From JAYWGN01 sp043778255 (lineage in GTDB: Bacteria > Bacteroidota > Bacteroidia > Chitinophagales > Chitinophagaceae): 64,000 nucleotides of DNA. The notes under the pieces are model-generated. The model did not search any database and was not told the DNA's origin. It was given only the letters and a program-made list of their open reading frames with translations. Numbering within the stretch: position 1 is the stretch's first letter; each line of letters begins with the position of its first letter. The translations under genes and the position numbers were made by a program. The DNA lies in NCBI GenBank assembly GCA_043778255.1, contig JAYWGN010000038.1, positions 113,029 to 177,028 on the forward strand, read 5' to 3'. This document shows positions 1 to 10,162 of this stretch, one piece after another.

Positions 1-44
1 ACCCGCCAGTAGAATATAAGTATCCGTTTATGGAAGAAGCATAG
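1..44 (+). CDS. 3' end of an unidentified gene
   Basis: In frame from base 3 the window opens with a short coding tail reading PPVEYKYPFMEEA and a TAG stop at 42-44. Only 13 codons are visible, so neither the family nor the reality of the gene can be established. The following 220 bases are repeat-rich and non-coding before pyrR, which fits a gene ending here. Confidence 0.3.
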   Translation, partial: PPVEYKYPFMEEA

Positions 45-65
45 CAAGAATTTGATAATGAAGAT

Positions 66-121
66 AAAATGTAAAACATAAAATGTAAAATATAAAATGT
101 AAAATATAAAATGTAAAACAT
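66..121. repeat. 14-bp tandem repeat
   Basis: Four consecutive copies of AAAATGTAAAAYAT (Y is C or T) occupy 66-121 and a degenerate fifth begins at 122. The array lies between the upstream stop codon and pyrR. Confidence 0.8.
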
Positions 122-146
122 AAAATGTTAAATTTTTAATGTAAAA

Positions 147-175
147 CTTTGCGAAACTTTGCGTAAACCTTTGCG
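147..175. repeat. CTTTGCG short repeat
   Basis: The heptamer CTTTGCG occurs at 147, 157 and 169, separated by AAA and TAAAC. It is non-coding and lies directly after the 14-bp array. Confidence 0.55.
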
Positions 176-264
176 ACCCTTCTTGTACCGTTACTACGGA
201 ATGCGATAGATAAATGAAATGATAATGCGATAACTTGCTAAAATGTTAATTAAGAAATGGAAAA

Positions 265-780
265 ATGAAAACAATACTTACTAACGAACAAATACAATTA
301 ACTATTACAAGGTTGGCTCATCAGCTACTAGAGACTCACCAAGCCTTTACCGATACGGTAATAGTTGGTATGCAACCACGTGGCATATATTTAAGTAATG
401 CAATTGTTACTGTACTACAAAGCATTTTGCCCAATACAACCATACCTTATGGCAAGTTAGATATTACATTTTATAGGGATGATATACGTACCGAATTGCA
501 CCAAGCTAACAAAACAGAAATGCCATTTAGTTTGGAAAATAAACGTGTTATACTCATTGACGATGTGCTTTATACAGGCCGTACCATAAGAGCCGCATTA
601 GATGCCTTACTTGACTTTGGCCGGCCAAGCAAGGTAGAACTTTGTGTACTTATAGATAGGCGCTACAGCCGCCAACTGCCCATACAACCCGATTATGTAG
701 GCAAACAAATAGATAGCATAGTTACCCAAAAGGTAAAAGTAAATTGGGCAGAAAATGATACAACAGTTTTGCTCGAATAA
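265..780 (+). CDS. pyrR: PyrR-type bifunctional regulator / uracil phosphoribosyltransferase
   Basis: At 171 residues it has the usual PyrR length. The PRPP-binding loop of type I phosphoribosyltransferases is clear at about residues 95-107 (VILIDDVLYTGRT), followed by the conserved D-RRYSRQLPIQPDYVG region. Family knowledge: PyrR binds pyrimidine-operon mRNA in Gram-positives and has UPRTase activity; in Bacteroidota the RNA-binding role is less certain. I saw no obvious anti-antiterminator in the upstream repeats. The ATG at 265 is the only sensible start. No pyr operon partner is present downstream, so it looks monocistronic here. Confidence 0.9.
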   Translation: MKTILTNEQIQLTITRLAHQLLETHQAFTDTVIVGMQPRGIYLSNAIVTVLQSILPNTTIPYGKLDITFYRDDIRTELHQANKTEMPFSLENKRVILIDDVLYTGRTIRAALDALLDFGRPSKVELCVLIDRRYSRQLPIQPDYVGKQIDSIVTQKVKVNWAENDTTVLLE

Positions 781-1103
781 TTGTGTAAATAAGTTATTAC
801 AATAAAATGTTTATTAATAATTATCAATATTTTTTTATTAGGGGTATCACCAAAGAAATTTCGTTGATGTCCGCTTTCCGTTTCAACTTGACTACTGGCA
901 GGTAAGTCTTTTTTCGCCAAAAAAACTGGCAAAATAAGGATTTTTTCTAAATGAAATTCCGCTTAATGCAAAAATCCCTTACGCAACGTTTTTAATGCAA
1001 TAACTTGAACTTTCATTTAATATAAATACAATTAAGTAAATTGAAAATAGAATTTTATATTTGTAATTACATCCGCCTTGGCGGTTAATAATAACACTAC
1101 TTT
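781..1103. other. Intergenic region, no gene seen
   Basis: A 323-base AT-rich gap. A reading frame on the minus strand (693-932) overlaps the pyrR 3' end and has no protein-like features. The motif ACTGGCA occurs twice (near 893 and 925), and TCCGCC-TTGGCGG at about 1072-1084 is a short inverted repeat in the leader of the next gene. Confidence 0.5.
1056..1063 (+). promoter_or_regulatory. Candidate -7 box
   Basis: TATATTTG matches the Bacteroidota -7 consensus TAnnTTTG and lies 40 bases before the oligopeptidase start. A convincing -33 TTG at the normal distance is not evident, so this is a weak call. Confidence 0.4.
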
Positions 1104-3221
1104 ATGAAAACAATACTAATAAGCCTATTAAGTATAACTATGCTAACTACTACAGCACAATTACAATATCCTACTACAAAGCAAGTGAGCCAAACCGATA
1201 CTTACTTTGGCACTACAGTAGCCGACCCTTACCGTTGGTTAGAGGACGATAAAAGCCAAGAAACTAAAGATTGGGTAATAGCCCAAAATAAAGTAACATT
1301 CGATTACTTAAATAAAATAACCTGTAGAGCTAAGTTTAAAACGGCCATTGAAAAAGTATTTAACTATGCTAAGTATTCAGCACCATTTCGCAATGGCGAT
1401 TATTATTACTTTTATAAAAATGATGGCTTACAAAACCAATCTGTTTTGTACCGCCAAAAAGGGCTAACTGGTACAGTTGAACTGGTTATTGATCCTAACC
1501 TGCTAAGCCCCGATGGTACTACAAGGTTAATAGCATTTAACCTTAATAAAAATGGTACCTATGCCGTAGTAGGGTTAAGCGAAGGTGGTAGCGATTGGCA
1601 AACGTATAAAGTACGTAACATGGCTACTGGTAAGGATTTGACCGATAAACTAGAATGGGTAAAAGTAAGTAGCATTGCTTGGCAAGGCAACGGATTTTAC
1701 TACAGCCGTTACCCTGCACCTGCTGGTGGTGCTAGTGCTTTAAGTGTAAAAAATGAAAATCATCAAGTATGGTTTCACCAAGTAGGTACTGCACAAGCTG
1801 CCGATGTATTGGTGTATGAAAATGCTGAAAACCCACAACGGTTCAATACTGCAGCAACAAGTGAAGATGAACAATATTTGTACCTCTATATAAGCGACCG
1901 TGGCAAAGGGTTTGATGGTAATGCTTTGTACTACAAAAATTTAAAAAATACTAAAGCAAAATTTGAGCCTATAGTAGCTGAAGTTAGTAATAATAGCTAC
2001 TCAGTAATAACTAACGAAAATGGAAAATTTTACCTACAAACCAATGCCGATGCACCTAACTATAAAGTAGTAACCATACCTATAGCAAAGCCTGATATAA
2101 CAAAGGCTATAACTATAATAGCCGAAAAAAAAGAACCCTTGCAAAGCGCTAATACTGGCGGTGGCAAACTGTTTGTTGATTACTTAAAAGATGTGAGTAC
2201 CCGTACTTATGTGCATGACTTAAATGGAAAATTGTTAAGCGAAGTAAAGTACCCAAGCCTAGGTAATGGCGGTGGATTGGGTGGTTATACAACCGACAAA
2301 ACATTGTTTTACATATTTACATCATTTACTGTGCCACCAACTATATACCAATATAATATTGCTACTGGTGTAAGTACATTATTTAGAAAACCCGAAGTAG
2401 CTTTTGAACCTAATAATTATGAAACTAAACAAGTGTTTTATGCAAGTAAAGATGGTACAAAAATACCGATGTATATTATACACAAAAAAGGTGTAAAGCT
2501 TGATGGTAACAACGTTACACTATTGTATGGTTATGGTGGATTTAATGTAAACCTTGAGCCTGGGTTTAGTGCTACACTTATACCTTTTTTGGATGCTGGC
2601 GGTGTATATGCCCAAGCCAACTTACGTGGTGGTGGTGAGTATGGCGAAGCTTGGCATCAGGCAGGTATGCTTTATAATAAGCAAAATGTATTTGACGATT
2701 TTATAGCAGCTGGGGAATATTTGATTGCTCAAAAATATACTACTAGTAGTAAACTAGCTTTGCGTGGTGGTAGTAATGGTGGCTTACTGGTAGGTACTGT
2801 TATAAACCAACGACCCGATTTGGCAAGGGTGGCCATACCACAAGTTGGTGTAATGGATATGCTACGGTTTCATAAGTTTACCATTGGTTGGAACTGGATA
2901 GCCGATTATGGTAGCAGCGAACAGAATGAAAAAAGTTTTAAAAACCTATTAGCCTATTCGCCATTGCATAATATAAGTGCAACGGCTAACTACCCAAGTA
3001 CCTTAGTAACCACCGCCGACCACGATGATAGGGTGGTACCAGCACACAGCTTTAAATATATGGCTACTTTGCAAACTAACTACAAAGGCAAAAACCCTGT
3101 AATTATAAGAATAGATACAAACAGTGGCCACGGTGCAAGCAATACTAAGAAAAACATTGAAACTATAGCTGATATTTATAGTTTCATATTTAACGAAATA
3201 GGCGTAGAGCCTAAGTTGTAG
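1104..3221 (+). CDS. Secreted prolyl oligopeptidase (S9A family)
   Basis: A 705-residue serine peptidase that would cleave short peptides after proline. A signal peptide covers about residues 1-18 (ending TTAQ), so it acts in the periplasm or outside. The N-terminal PYRWLEDD motif is typical of S9A, a beta-propeller fills about 70-430, and the C-terminal alpha/beta hydrolase domain holds the triad: Ser557 in GGSNGGLL, Asp within DHDDRVVP (639-646) and His676 in SGHGAS. Length matches the family (about 700). It stands alone, and a strong terminator follows 84 bases after the stop. Confidence 0.95.
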   Translation: MKTILISLLSITMLTTTAQLQYPTTKQVSQTDTYFGTTVADPYRWLEDDKSQETKDWVIAQNKVTFDYLNKITCRAKFKTAIEKVFNYAKYSAPFRNGDYYYFYKNDGLQNQSVLYRQKGLTGTVELVIDPNLLSPDGTTRLIAFNLNKNGTYAVVGLSEGGSDWQTYKVRNMATGKDLTDKLEWVKVSSIAWQGNGFYYSRYPAPAGGASALSVKNENHQVWFHQVGTAQAADVLVYENAENPQRFNTAATSEDEQYLYLYISDRGKGFDGNALYYKNLKNTKAKFEPIVAEVSNNSYSVITNENGKFYLQTNADAPNYKVVTIPIAKPDITKAITIIAEKKEPLQSANTGGGKLFVDYLKDVSTRTYVHDLNGKLLSEVKYPSLGNGGGLGGYTTDKTLFYIFTSFTVPPTIYQYNIATGVSTLFRKPEVAFEPNNYETKQVFYASKDGTKIPMYIIHKKGVKLDGNNVTLLYGYGGFNVNLEPGFSATLIPFLDAGGVYAQANLRGGGEYGEAWHQAGMLYNKQNVFDDFIAAGEYLIAQKYTTSSKLALRGGSNGGLLVGTVINQRPDLARVAIPQVGVMDMLRFHKFTIGWNWIADYGSSEQNEKSFKNLLAYSPLHNISATANYPSTLVTTADHDDRVVPAHSFKYMATLQTNYKGKNPVIIRIDTNSGHGASNTKKNIETIADIYSFIFNEIGVEPKL

Positions 3222-3304
3222 GTAACTAATATATATGTATTTTTTCACTTAATGTTTAGTTAAGTAATTATAAATTTCACTAAATTTGTATCAAAAAAAT
3301 TGTC

Positions 3305-3339
3305 TCCTATAAGGTATTGGTAGCCTTATAGGATTTTTT
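3305..3339 (+). terminator. Rho-independent terminator after the oligopeptidase gene
   Basis: A perfect 10-bp stem, TCCTATAAGG (3305-3314) with CCTTATAGGA (3324-3333), has a 9-base loop and is followed by six T. Confidence 0.85.
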
Positions 3340-3812
3340 ATTTGTATTAAAATACAAATACACTTTCATTCAATTTTTTTTTAATTGTATTTAAAAAAAA
3401 GGTTTATCATATTTCTGTTTTGCATTATTTTACACATCAATATATTTATTTTTCTTTAATTATATTTTATTAATTAAAGTATGTAAACTTAGATTTGGCA
3501 TTTTATATTTTTTTAAAAATGTTTTTACAATTTTTACACTTTGATTTTTTTTAAAAAATTCTTTACGTACCTATTTTTAATAACCTAGTTACTTTGATCT
3601 TTTTCACACTACATTTTACTATTTATAGTAGTTTGTACAACTGTTACGTTGAAATATATTTTTTGAATTAGTACACTCTAATGCAACGCTTTATGAAAAA
3701 ATAAGGTCGTTAAGATTTGTATTTAATAATTTAATTATTTGTTAAAAAAACTTAACAAGCAAATTTATTATAAAAATTATTTTTTTTAATACCAAACATA
3801 CTCTAACAACGA
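3340..3812. other. Very AT-rich intergenic region
   Basis: About 470 bases of extreme AT content with many A and T runs lie between the terminator and the large repeat protein. I see no open frame with coding character and no clear structured RNA. It presumably carries the promoter of the downstream gene. Confidence 0.5.
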
Positions 3813-6800
3813 ATGAAAACTAACTTCAAAAAATTTTTGGCATTATTTGTACTATTTTTATGCCTATTAAATGTAAAGGCTCAAAACTGTGCATCTAATG
3901 CTGGTGTAGACCAAACATTGTGTGTAACTGCTCCACTTACATTATCAGGTATTGCAGGTTTACCTCAATCTAACCCGGCTGTTACGCTTTGGACACAAGT
4001 ATCTGGTCCTAATACTGCCGCTATACTAACACCAACAAGTATTAGTACAAGTGTTACAGGTTTGGCACCAGGCAACTATGTATTTCAATTGGCTAATAAA
4101 TGTGCCGATAACTTAAATGCTACTGATTTGGTAGTAATTACTGTATTACCTGAGCCACCAACATCACTAGCTGGGCCTGACCTTACGCAGTGTACAAACA
4201 CTCCTGCACAATTAGCGGCTAATGCAGTGGTAGCACCATTTACTGGTACTTGGAGTGCAGTGCCTAGTGGTGGTACATTTGCACCTAATGCAAATGCTCC
4301 AAATGCTACGTATACTCCACCTGCTGGTTCGGGAGTATATACACTTACATGGAGCATAACTAATGGATTTTGTACCAAAACAGATGATATAAAAGTAAAT
4401 GTTATAGCACCTACATTGCCAGTAAATGCTGGTTCGGATATTGCCTTGAGTTGTGGTGGTACTTGTGTTACTATGGCTGGTTCTGACCCCGGTTTAGCTC
4501 CACCACAAGGCGGTTTTTGGAGTTTAATTTCTGGCCCAAGTACACCAGTAATCACCAACCCTACTCAAAAAAATACAACAGTATGCGGACTTGCCCCAGG
4601 CACCTATACATTACGATGGACTGTGAGTGGAGCTTGTGGTGCAGGGTTTGATGATATGGTAATTAATGTCGCTAATGTATTTGATGCTCCAGTTTCTTTT
4701 GATTCCTATAATACACTTAATTGTCAAACTCCACGTCCCAATACTTTTGCATTAAGTGGCACTGCACTTACAGCTGGCGAAACAGGAGTTTGGACGCTAA
4801 CTTCTGGGCAAACTGGTATTGCATTTAGCCCTAATACCACTACAAGTAACGTTACTGTAACTGGAATATCAACTGGGCCTTACGATTATACTTTTAAATG
4901 GACCAAAACTAATGCTGCGGGTTGTACTGCAGTGGGTACACATACTATTACTGCAAGTAATGGTAGTATAGTGTTAAGTACTCCTCCTAATCAAACACTA
5001 GGGTGTGATGCAACAAGTACAACTTTTGATATTTTTTGGCTTTATCCAGCTTCAGGTTGGTTTAGCGATGCCTCATCATTAATTAGCTATCCTGCTGGTG
5101 GCGGTGGTGCATCAATTTCAAAAACAAATGAAACGTATGGCGGAACTGGAACAACGGCAACTTTTACCGAAAGTAATATGACCGTTCCTGGTGTTTATGT
5201 ATTTAAAGTAACTTATACAAATAATTGTATTATAGGTTCCAAAGAAGTATCAATTACTGTTAGTAGAACTCCAGGCTCGGTAAATGCTGGTAGCGATATT
5301 GTATTACCTTGCAACACACTTAATGCAAATCCCATAGGAACTTCTGCAAGTAGTGGGGCTGGCTTTACTACCAATTGGACACAAGTGAGTGGGCCTAATA
5401 CTGCTACACTTTCAGGTGTAAATACTCAATCTTTGGGAATGACTGGCTTAGTTCAAGGCGTTTACAATATGAGGTTAAATGTATCGGGTGGTGCAGCCTG
5501 TGCATCAAGAACAGATGAAATGATGGTAATTGTAACTCAAGCTGCTCCCACTATTGCAACAGTTGGTACTAATGCTACTGTTTGTTATGGCAATTATCAA
5601 TTAGGGGCTAATTTTCCAAACACTCCCTTAGAAACTGTTACTTGGACTGTTACACCTTCTGCCGGAATAAGTTTTTTGCCAACTGCAAATACACCAAATG
5701 CTAAAATAAGTGGAATGCTTGCTAGTACTATATATACACTTACTTGGACAGTAAGTAATACTTGTGGTACAAAAACTGCCACTCAAGTGCTTACTACTAC
5801 TAATACACAAAGCCCACCAATACCCAATGCTCAGCCCGACCAATGTATAGTAGGTACAGGAACTTTAGTAACTACCTTACCGGGTAGTGCACCTGCTGGT
5901 TCAGTAACTACATGGGCAGCACTGGATGCAGGTTCATCTGTATCGCCAAATAATACTCAAAATACTACTGCTACTATAACAGGGGCAAACGGCAGTTATA
6001 GGTTTGTGTATACACTTTCCAAAACAGGTTGCACAGCATTATCTGATACTGTAATTGTAACCAAATCATCGGCAGTTACAAGTAATGCTGGTGTTGACAT
6101 TAATATATGTGCAACTACTTTGCCAGCAAGCACTACATTAGCAGCTACTGCAGCTACTGGAGGAAGGTGGTCTCAATTATCTGGCCCAACTACCGCAAAT
6201 ATTACAACACCTACATCTGCAACAAGTACTATAACAGGATTAGCTGCTGGTATTTACGAATTAGAATGGAGAATAAAAAATGGAGTATGTACCGATGTGG
6301 TTGATATTATGCAAATAAAAGTAGCTCAAACTCCTAGTATAGCAAATGCTGGAATAGATCAAACATTTTGCAATGCATTTTACAACACTAGTGTAACACT
6401 TGCTGGTAATAACCCTGCCGTTGGTACAGGTTATTGGTCAGTTGTTGCTGCCCCAGGTGCTAGCTATCCACTTACAATTACCAACCCACAACAGTATAAT
6501 ACAACTATAACACAGGGTTGGGTTACTGGTACTTACAAACTCCTTTGGACTATAACTAATGGAAATGGCTGTACCCCGAGTGCAGATACCATGTATATAA
6601 ACATGAGTATCGCTGCTTATGCTGGTGGTTCAGTAACTACATGTAATGCTACTAATAGTACACTTACTGGTAATATACTAACAAGTGGTACTTGGACTCA
6701 AGTAAGTGGCCCTACTGCAACAGTTACTCCAAGTGGTAGCAACCAAGCAATTGCTTCGGGCTTAACTACTGGTACTACTACACCCAACACATACACATTT

Positions 6801-8441
6801 AGGTACACCTTACCTGCTGTAGGTGCTTGCCCAAGTACTAACGATATTTATACTATTACAAATTACCCTAGGCCATCACAAGCCAATGCAGGTGCTGATT
6901 TGCAATTATGCTTTAACCAATCAACAGCTACACTTACTGGTAATATACCCACTGTTGGTATTGGAACTTGGGTATATGAAAGTGGGCCTAATAACCCTAC
7001 TGCTGGTACTGCTAATGGAACACCTAATGATACAACATTAAATAATATAGTTCCGGGATTATATACTTACCAGTACCAAGTAAATACCAATGGAGCATGT
7101 ATTGCTTCGGTAGATAAAGTGCAAATAATTAAAGAAGCCCCAGCCAATGCAAAGCCTGATTTGAGAGTGTGTAATACCAATACTATAAACTTAAATGCCA
7201 CTCCAGCAATAGTAAATACTGGTACTTGGTCTTATATTTCGGGACCAGTAGGTTCAAGCATTGCAAGTGTAAATGCTCCAAATTCGGCAGTTACGGGTTT
7301 AGTGCCTGGCACATATATATATAGGTGGACCGTAGCAAGCCCAAGTGGATTAGGATGTTCAGTAAATAGTGATGATGTGCAGATAATAATAGACCCTGCC
7401 GTACCATTGATGAATGCAGGTGCCGATACAACTTTTTGCCAAGCCACAGTTAATGCATTTAATATTGGTAGCCCATCACAAGTTGGAGTTACTTATAGTT
7501 GGACCCCAGCAATATTACTATCAAATGCTAGTATAGCTCAACCTCAATTTACAGGTGTAAATAATGCAGGTACTTACACCTACACAGTTAAAGGTACTAT
7601 TGGTACATGTGAGGCTTTTGATCAAGTAAATATAATTGTGAAACCTAAACCAATAACAGCCTTTACCATATCAAGCCCATCGTGTAACGGGTTAATAACT
7701 GCTGGCAATACAGCTGCTGGTAATATTTATAGTTGGAACTTTGGAAGTACTGCAAATCCGCCAACAGCAAGCACTGTAGGTCCACACACAGTTACATGGT
7801 TTGACCCTGGTCCAAAATCAATAAAGCTAATAGTAACTAATACAAATGGCTGTATTGATTCAACTACCGTAGTATTTACACCAGCTTGTACTTTACCTAT
7901 TACACTAACTCAGTTTAATGTAAAATGGAATGCAAATAAACCTTTACTTATATGGAAAGTAGAAAATGGAATTAATTTTAAGAAATTTGAAGTTGAACGA
8001 AGCTTTGATGGCATTAATTTTACTTATGTTAATACAGTATTGTACACTAACAGTTTTGCTAATTATAACTTTGAAGATATAAGCTTAAATACATTAAATA
8101 CTAAAATTTATTACAGACTAAAACTAGTAGATATTGGCGGAACGTATAATTATAGTGAAATTAGAAATTTAATAACAGCTCAAAAAAATGAGGTACTTGT
8201 ATTTCCTAATCCATTTGAAAATACAATACAAATTAATTTGACTACTTTAAGAAATGAAGAATATGTTGAATGTTCAATATATACTCAAGACGGACGTTTG
8301 CTTTTGAAAAAAGTAAATAACTTAAAAAAAGGAAATAATAATATTGAAATTTCTAATCTATCAAATTATTCTTCTGGTTTGTATATGCTAAAAGTTACAA
8401 GAGAAGATGGCGTATTTTATAAGAAATTAATTAAACAATAA
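3813..8441 (+). CDS. Giant secreted repeat protein with T9SS type A sorting domain
   Basis: 1542 residues with an N-terminal signal peptide (residues 1-23, ending VKAQ). Residues about 27-1290 hold roughly 14 degenerate repeats of 75-105 residues. Each starts with a motif such as NAGxDxxLC and runs through W-x-x-x-SGP, a GLxxGxY turn and a D-x-x-x-I-x-V strand, which resembles PKD/Ig-like beta-sandwich folds. A short PKD-like stretch (SWNFGSTANPPTAS) follows, then a beta-rich region and a C-terminal type A sorting domain (VFPNPFENTIQINL to GLYMLKV, about 1455-1542). Inferred role: surface or matrix protein exported by T9SS, perhaps an adhesin. It is flanked by terminators, so likely monocistronic. 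No catalytic domain is recognised. Confidence 0.85.
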   Translation: MKTNFKKFLALFVLFLCLLNVKAQNCASNAGVDQTLCVTAPLTLSGIAGLPQSNPAVTLWTQVSGPNTAAILTPTSISTSVTGLAPGNYVFQLANKCADNLNATDLVVITVLPEPPTSLAGPDLTQCTNTPAQLAANAVVAPFTGTWSAVPSGGTFAPNANAPNATYTPPAGSGVYTLTWSITNGFCTKTDDIKVNVIAPTLPVNAGSDIALSCGGTCVTMAGSDPGLAPPQGGFWSLISGPSTPVITNPTQKNTTVCGLAPGTYTLRWTVSGACGAGFDDMVINVANVFDAPVSFDSYNTLNCQTPRPNTFALSGTALTAGETGVWTLTSGQTGIAFSPNTTTSNVTVTGISTGPYDYTFKWTKTNAAGCTAVGTHTITASNGSIVLSTPPNQTLGCDATSTTFDIFWLYPASGWFSDASSLISYPAGGGGASISKTNETYGGTGTTATFTESNMTVPGVYVFKVTYTNNCIIGSKEVSITVSRTPGSVNAGSDIVLPCNTLNANPIGTSASSGAGFTTNWTQVSGPNTATLSGVNTQSLGMTGLVQGVYNMRLNVSGGAACASRTDEMMVIVTQAAPTIATVGTNATVCYGNYQLGANFPNTPLETVTWTVTPSAGISFLPTANTPNAKISGMLASTIYTLTWTVSNTCGTKTATQVLTTTNTQSPPIPNAQPDQCIVGTGTLVTTLPGSAPAGSVTTWAALDAGSSVSPNNTQNTTATITGANGSYRFVYTLSKTGCTALSDTVIVTKSSAVTSNAGVDINICATTLPASTTLAATAATGGRWSQLSGPTTANITTPTSATSTITGLAAGIYELEWRIKNGVCTDVVDIMQIKVAQTPSIANAGIDQTFCNAFYNTSVTLAGNNPAVGTGYWSVVAAPGASYPLTITNPQQYNTTITQGWVTGTYKLLWTITNGNGCTPSADTMYINMSIAAYAGGSVTTCNATNSTLTGNILTSGTWTQVSGPTATVTPSGSNQAIASGLTTGTTTPNTYTFRYTLPAVGACPSTNDIYTITNYPRPSQANAGADLQLCFNQSTATLTGNIPTVGIGTWVYESGPNNPTAGTANGTPNDTTLNNIVPGLYTYQYQVNTNGACIASVDKVQIIKEAPANAKPDLRVCNTNTINLNATPAIVNTGTWSYISGPVGSSIASVNAPNSAVTGLVPGTYIYRWTVASPSGLGCSVNSDDVQIIIDPAVPLMNAGADTTFCQATVNAFNIGSPSQVGVTYSWTPAILLSNASIAQPQFTGVNNAGTYTYTVKGTIGTCEAFDQVNIIVKPKPITAFTISSPSCNGLITAGNTAAGNIYSWNFGSTANPPTASTVGPHTVTWFDPGPKSIKLIVTNTNGCIDSTTVVFTPACTLPITLTQFNVKWNANKPLLIWKVENGINFKKFEVERSFDGINFTYVNTVLYTNSFANYNFEDISLNTLNTKIYYRLKLVDIGGTYNYSEIRNLITAQKNEVLVFPNPFENTIQINLTTLRNEEYVECSIYTQDGRLLLKKVNNLKKGNNNIEISNLSNYSSGLYMLKVTREDGVFYKKLIKQ
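3890..7690 (+). repeat. About 14 degenerate protein-coding repeats
   Basis: These are internal repeats of the preceding gene, about 225-315 bases each. Units begin near codons for NAGxD and end with a strand ending IxV. Similarity is clear at protein level and weak at DNA level, which suggests old duplications. Confidence 0.7.
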
Positions 8442-8463
8442 ATAAATAAACAACTAGAGTTTA

Positions 8464-8497
8464 AGAAGGTTACCTTAATAAAGTAGCCTTCTTTTTT
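8464..8497. terminator. Terminator between convergent genes
   Basis: AGAAGGTTAC (8464-8473) pairs with GTAGCCTTCT (8483-8492) with one G-T wobble, followed by a run of T to 8497. It lies 23 bases after the repeat-protein stop. Confidence 0.8.
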
Positions 8498-8692
8498 GTA
8501 TTGGATAATTTAAAACAAATAATCAAAAATAAACTGATTATATAATGCTAACAGTAACTAACGAACCTCAATTGTAAAATGAACCTTGCAATTACTTACG
8601 AAATAATGATCCTATTTTATATAACATGATTACAGTAAACGTAAAATAAATGGTATACATAAGGGTATGTAATGATACTTAACAAAATAGTA

Positions 8693-9433
8693 TTAATCAT
8701 TACTATCAAGATTGTTAGTTTGTTTGTTAGGTTGTTTCTTTTTTAATGCGAATAAATTATTAAAAAGAAAAGAAATTTGAAAAAAGTTTCTACCTGTTTC
8801 ATCATTTATTTTATAATCAAATTGATTTAAAAAAGCTAGTTGAGTAGTGATGTTAGTATTCCATTTTTTTTGTAGGCCAATGCTAAATCTGTTTCGTTCA
8901 AAATAAGGTGCATTGTTAGTAAAAAATATTTCATTATTAGCATATACTCCTATTTCGGCTTTATTAATTTTTATTGGTTTTAGCAGGCTAACTCTATACC
9001 TAAATCGGTTGCGGTAACCATTGCTAGTAATTCTTTGTTCGGCTCTATAGCGGTGATCAATTGTAAGAGTATTAATATTATTTTTTAAGGTAAATTGGAG
9101 CCAAGTTCTCAATTCATTATTACTTTTAGGGTTTTTAAAGTTTCCTGTTATTTGGTAGGTATCAAATTTTCCTACTCCAAAGCTAAATGTACTTTGCTGA
9201 TTTACAGTATATTGTAGCCCTGCTTTGTACTCATAATAATGAAAGTTGTTATAAAATTTTATTGATCTTATTTGAGCTTCTGTAAATAAATTCCAACTTT
9301 TGTTAAGGTCTTGTTTTACATTTAGTATGTTCCAACTGCCAATTTGTAGTTGGGCTAGTACAACACAAGTATTGCTTAGGAGTAATATTGAAATCAAGTA
9401 AAATATCCTCATTCTATTTGCAAATAAATACAT
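8693..9433 (-). CDS. DUF2490 family secreted protein
   Basis: 246 residues as drawn. An internal ATG at 9412 (MRIFYLIS) gives a cleaner signal peptide ending VVLAQ and is the more likely start. The mature part consists of alternating amphipathic strands (SWNLFTEAQIRSIKFYNN, LDHRYRAEQR-type motifs), the look of DUF2490, a predicted outer-membrane or periplasmic beta-barrel-like family of unknown function. It stands alone, convergent with the repeat-protein gene. Confidence 0.65.
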   Translation of the reverse strand: MYLFANRMRIFYLISILLLSNTCVVLAQLQIGSWNILNVKQDLNKSWNLFTEAQIRSIKFYNNFHYYEYKAGLQYTVNQQSTFSFGVGKFDTYQITGNFKNPKSNNELRTWLQFTLKNNINTLTIDHRYRAEQRITSNGYRNRFRYRVSLLKPIKINKAEIGVYANNEIFFTNNAPYFERNRFSIGLQKKWNTNITTQLAFLNQFDYKINDETGRNFFQISFLFNNLFALKKKQPNKQTNNLDSND

Positions 9434-9562
9434 ACGCTGAATTAAAATAAGAGTGTAAAAAAATAGACTAAAGTTAGTTACACTAGTTTGAATATATAAT
9501 AGCCTTTAAAATAGTTTGTATAAAATAAAATTTAAAATTGACTAAAATGATAGTTTAAAAAA

Positions 9563-10159
9563 TTACTTTTTTGAAGCATCATAATTTTCGGGCAATGCTG
9601 CTGCTAATACAATACTACACACAAACATATAAAAAATACCCCCAGCAAAAAATGCACTGTACCAACCAAATGGTATTACCTCTCTATAGGCAGCCGATTG
9701 GCTGCAGGCTATAGTTTCGGACACCACAAAGCATCCAATTAATGCCATACCAACAAGCAATAAAACCTTGTGGGTAACTATGCCAAAGTTGTTGGGGTAA
9801 CGCTTACTTTTTTTCCATAGGTATAAAAACATACCTGTAATAGCTGCAACAATAGCCAACCTAACTCCTACACTTATGAATAGGGCAACATCTCTAAATA
9901 TTACATTGTTGGGTATATGTTTGGCAGCAGCATCAATGTTTTTATTGGCTTTGGCAGCTTGTACATAATAATCGTTATTGGCATTGTAAAATATAATAAC
10001 TACTATACTTATAAAACACAAGGTGGTGAGTACTCCAAATAATATGGGTAATTTTTTGGTATTTTTTTTTGTAAAACTTGTATATAAAGTAATGCCAAGT
10101 AGTACTAAAAATAGCAAACTTATACATCGGAATAGTAAGGAGAGTTGATCGTCGTTCAT
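9563..10159 (-). CDS. Multi-spanning membrane protein of unknown function
   Basis: 198 residues with about five hydrophobic segments (roughly 8-27, 39-60, 88-114, 127-148, 168-190) and a loop around 62-85. I do not recognise a family. It begins three bases after the stop of the M42 peptidase gene on the same strand, so the two are almost certainly co-transcribed. A functional link is not evident. Confidence 0.7.
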   Translation of the reverse strand: MNDDQLSLLFRCISLLFLVLLGITLYTSFTKKNTKKLPILFGVLTTLCFISIVVIIFYNANNDYYVQAAKANKNIDAAAKHIPNNVIFRDVALFISVGVRLAIVAAITGMFLYLWKKSKRYPNNFGIVTHKVLLLVGMALIGCFVVSETIACSQSAAYREVIPFGWYSAFFAGGIFYMFVCSIVLAAALPENYDASKK

Positions 10160-10162
10160 AGG

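Noticed and set aside
693..932. 79-codon frame on the minus strand after pyrR
   Set aside because: It overlaps the pyrR end, has no recognisable domain and no ribosome-binding context.
4085..4558. 157-codon frame on the minus strand inside the giant repeat gene
   Set aside because: It mirrors the repeat structure of the real gene and has no signature of its own.
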